Shown here piece after piece: positions 63,111 to 64,000 of a stretch of DNA of 64,000 nt; position 1 is the first letter of the stretch, and every line of letters starts with the position of its first letter. The position numbers and the translations under genes are program-made. The stretch lies in the NCBI GenBank assembly GCA_035559535.1, contig DATMBG010000039.1:12816-76815 (forward strand), written 5' to 3'. Source of the DNA: Candidatus Limnocylindrales bacterium. GTDB taxonomy: Bacteria; Moduliflexota; Moduliflexia; Moduliflexales; JAUQPW01. A model generated the notes under the pieces. It was not told the origin of the DNA. It was given only the letters and a program-made list of their open reading frames with translations, and searched no databases.

Positions 63111-63820
63111 ATCTGCTCTGCGAATTTATATCCGATGCCTCGAACCGTTTTAATATATCGAGGGGCCGCGGGATTTTCTTCAATTTGAGATCGCAAGCGT
63201 GTAATGTGGACATCGACCGTTCGAGGTTCTACAAATACTTCGTCTCCCCAAACGGCTTGAAGCAACTGATCTCGGCTATAAACCCGTCCTCGATTCATCG
63301 CAAGAAATTTTAATAACTTAAAATCCGTAGCGCTTAAGTTAAGGGGCTGTCCTTTAAAGAGAACCTGATATTTCTCTGTATCGATGGAGAGATCTCCAAT
63401 TTGAATAACAGGGGTTTCGGTGATTGCAGCCTCTATGCGTCGTAATACCGCTTTAACTCGAGCCACCAGCTCTCGGGGGCTAAAAGGTTTTGTAATATAA
63501 TCATCTGCCCCGAGCTCTAAGCCGAGGACTTTGTCCATCTCTTCTGCCCGAGCTGTTAACATAATAATAGGGATTTTTGAGGTTGCGGAGTTATTTTTTA
63601 ACCGTTTGCAAATCTCAAAGCCCTGGATACCGGGTAGCATCAAATCTAAAATAATGAGGGAAGGAAGTTCTTTCTGAATGAGTTTGAGGGCTTCTACCCC
63701 ATTCTGCGCACTGTAAACGTTAAATCCTTCCTTTTTTAGATTATAGGCAACTAATTCTATCAGGTCGCTTTCATCATCGATAATTAAGATTTTTTTTGAT
63801 AACATAACCTCCCAATCCAT
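63107..63820 (-). CDS. phoB: PhoB-type response regulator (OmpR/PhoB winged helix)
   Basis: About 237 residues. The receiver domain has the acidic pair IIDDESD, phospho-acceptor Asp in LIILDLMLPG, Thr and Lys (MLTAR, YITKPFSP). The C-terminal winged helix shows LSATDFKLLKFLAMNRGRVYSRDQLLQAVWG, VDVHITRLRSQIEENPAAPRYIKTVRGIGYKF. Three starts are possible: 63841 (TTG), 63820 (ATG) and 63805 (ATG, MLSKKILIIDDE, but only two bases after GGGAGG); 63820 is used. The IS630-like gene ends 27 bases upstream (7 bases from the longest form), so its native promoter may have been displaced. Confidence 0.88.
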   Translation of the reverse strand: MDWEVMLSKKILIIDDESDLIELVAYNLKKEGFNVYSAQNGVEALKLIQKELPSLIILDLMLPGIQGFEICKRLKNNSATSKIPIIMLTARAEEMDKVLGLELGADDYITKPFSPRELVARVKAVLRRIEAAITETPVIQIGDLSIDTEKYQVLFKGQPLNLSATDFKLLKFLAMNRGRVYSRDQLLQAVWGDEVFVEPRTVDVHITRLRSQIEENPAAPRYIKTVRGIGYKFAEQI

Positions 63821-63847
63821 CTTTCTTACTGATCTTTGCATAAATAT

Positions 63848-64000
63848 CTAATAAAATCCAAGCTGTTTAATACAACCTTGGATCACATGAATTTTATGTC
63901 GTAAACGTTCCTTAGCCTTACGAAGTTCATACCGTAACTGACAAAGATGTTGACAACTCAAATTCTTCAACTCAACCCGTTTCAAGTAGTTCCAGATCCC
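63848..64000 (-). mobile_element. IS630-family transposase, C-terminal end only (cut by window edge)
   Basis: Reading leftward from 64000 to the TAG at 63848-63850 gives 50 residues: IWNYLKRVELKNLSCQHL, then ELRKAKERLRHKIHVI and the end QGCIKQLGFY. This fits the C-terminus of IS630/Tc1-mariner-type DDE transposases (after the last acidic residue: IW-x-x-LKR, then a helical end with RLR.K..VI). The rest lies outside the window. No terminal inverted repeat is visible between its stop and phoB, so the element may be partly decayed. The orientation is the same as phoB, and it could drive phoB transcription. Confidence 0.7.

Overview
The window comes from a diderm (Gram-negative type) bacterium of moderate GC content that I cannot place in a named phylum. 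Support for a diderm: a phosphate-selective-type porin with signal peptide and C-terminal aromatic residue, an Mpl-type murein peptide ligase (meso-DAP peptidoglycan), a lipobox protein, HtrA, and a PhoR/PhoB pair. The primary-type sigma factor is short and lacks region 1.1. No rRNA, tRNA, CRISPR array or prophage was seen. One end of an IS630-type transposase gene is cut by the right edge. Most of the window is ordinary housekeeping and stress-response chromosome.

Layout. 0-7.6 kb: end of an EI24/CysZ-like gene, then a leftward cluster M16 peptidase, inactive M16 partner, lpd, CorC-type protein, hisA, hisF. 7.9-17.1 kb: mostly rightward metabolism and cell wall (malate/lactate-type dehydrogenase, two-subunit CoA-transferase, AIM24 protein, serine hydrolase, mpl, glycerate 2-kinase), with one leftward lipoprotein. 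17.1-21.2 kb: two leftward dynamin-like GTPases. 21.7-24.8 kb: proS, a patatin phospholipase and a small membrane-anchored ORF. 24.9-28.6 kb: hpt, an unrecognised structured ncRNA, a kinase-nuclease fusion and an ABC-2 exporter. 28.8-32.7 kb: CPBP protease, EVE and NUDIX genes, an exported beta-propeller. 33-45.5 kb: two giant cyclase-ATPase-TPR regulators flanking an R3H protein, HtrA, sigma factor and UbiB kinase. 45.5-51.8 kb: a membrane protein, then a leftward four-gene set (hibernation-factor/sigma fusion, zinc anti-sigma-like protein, bacterial eRF1-like protein, small unknown) and groES-groEL. 52-57.7 kb: ClC channel and glnE. 58-61.3 kb: ureG, ureD and a porin. 61.3-64 kb: phoR-phoB and the transposase remnant.

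Three things stand out. (1) A stand-alone RNA of about 188 nt at 25576-25763 has its own promoter, a nine-base-pair closing helix, several internal hairpins with competing pairings, and a U-tract terminator. It lies between hpt and a cytidylate-kinase-like/PD-(D/E)XK fusion gene. (2) The 46.5-49.4 kb operon joins a ribosome-hibernation-type domain to sigma-factor regions in one protein, next to a zinc anti-sigma-like protein and an eRF1-like release or rescue factor. It looks like a direct link from ribosome state to transcription. (3) Short palindromic and purine-rich repeats sit between genes and also inside coding sequences. They encode linkers of both GTPases and one cyclase, and contain the stop codons of two other genes.
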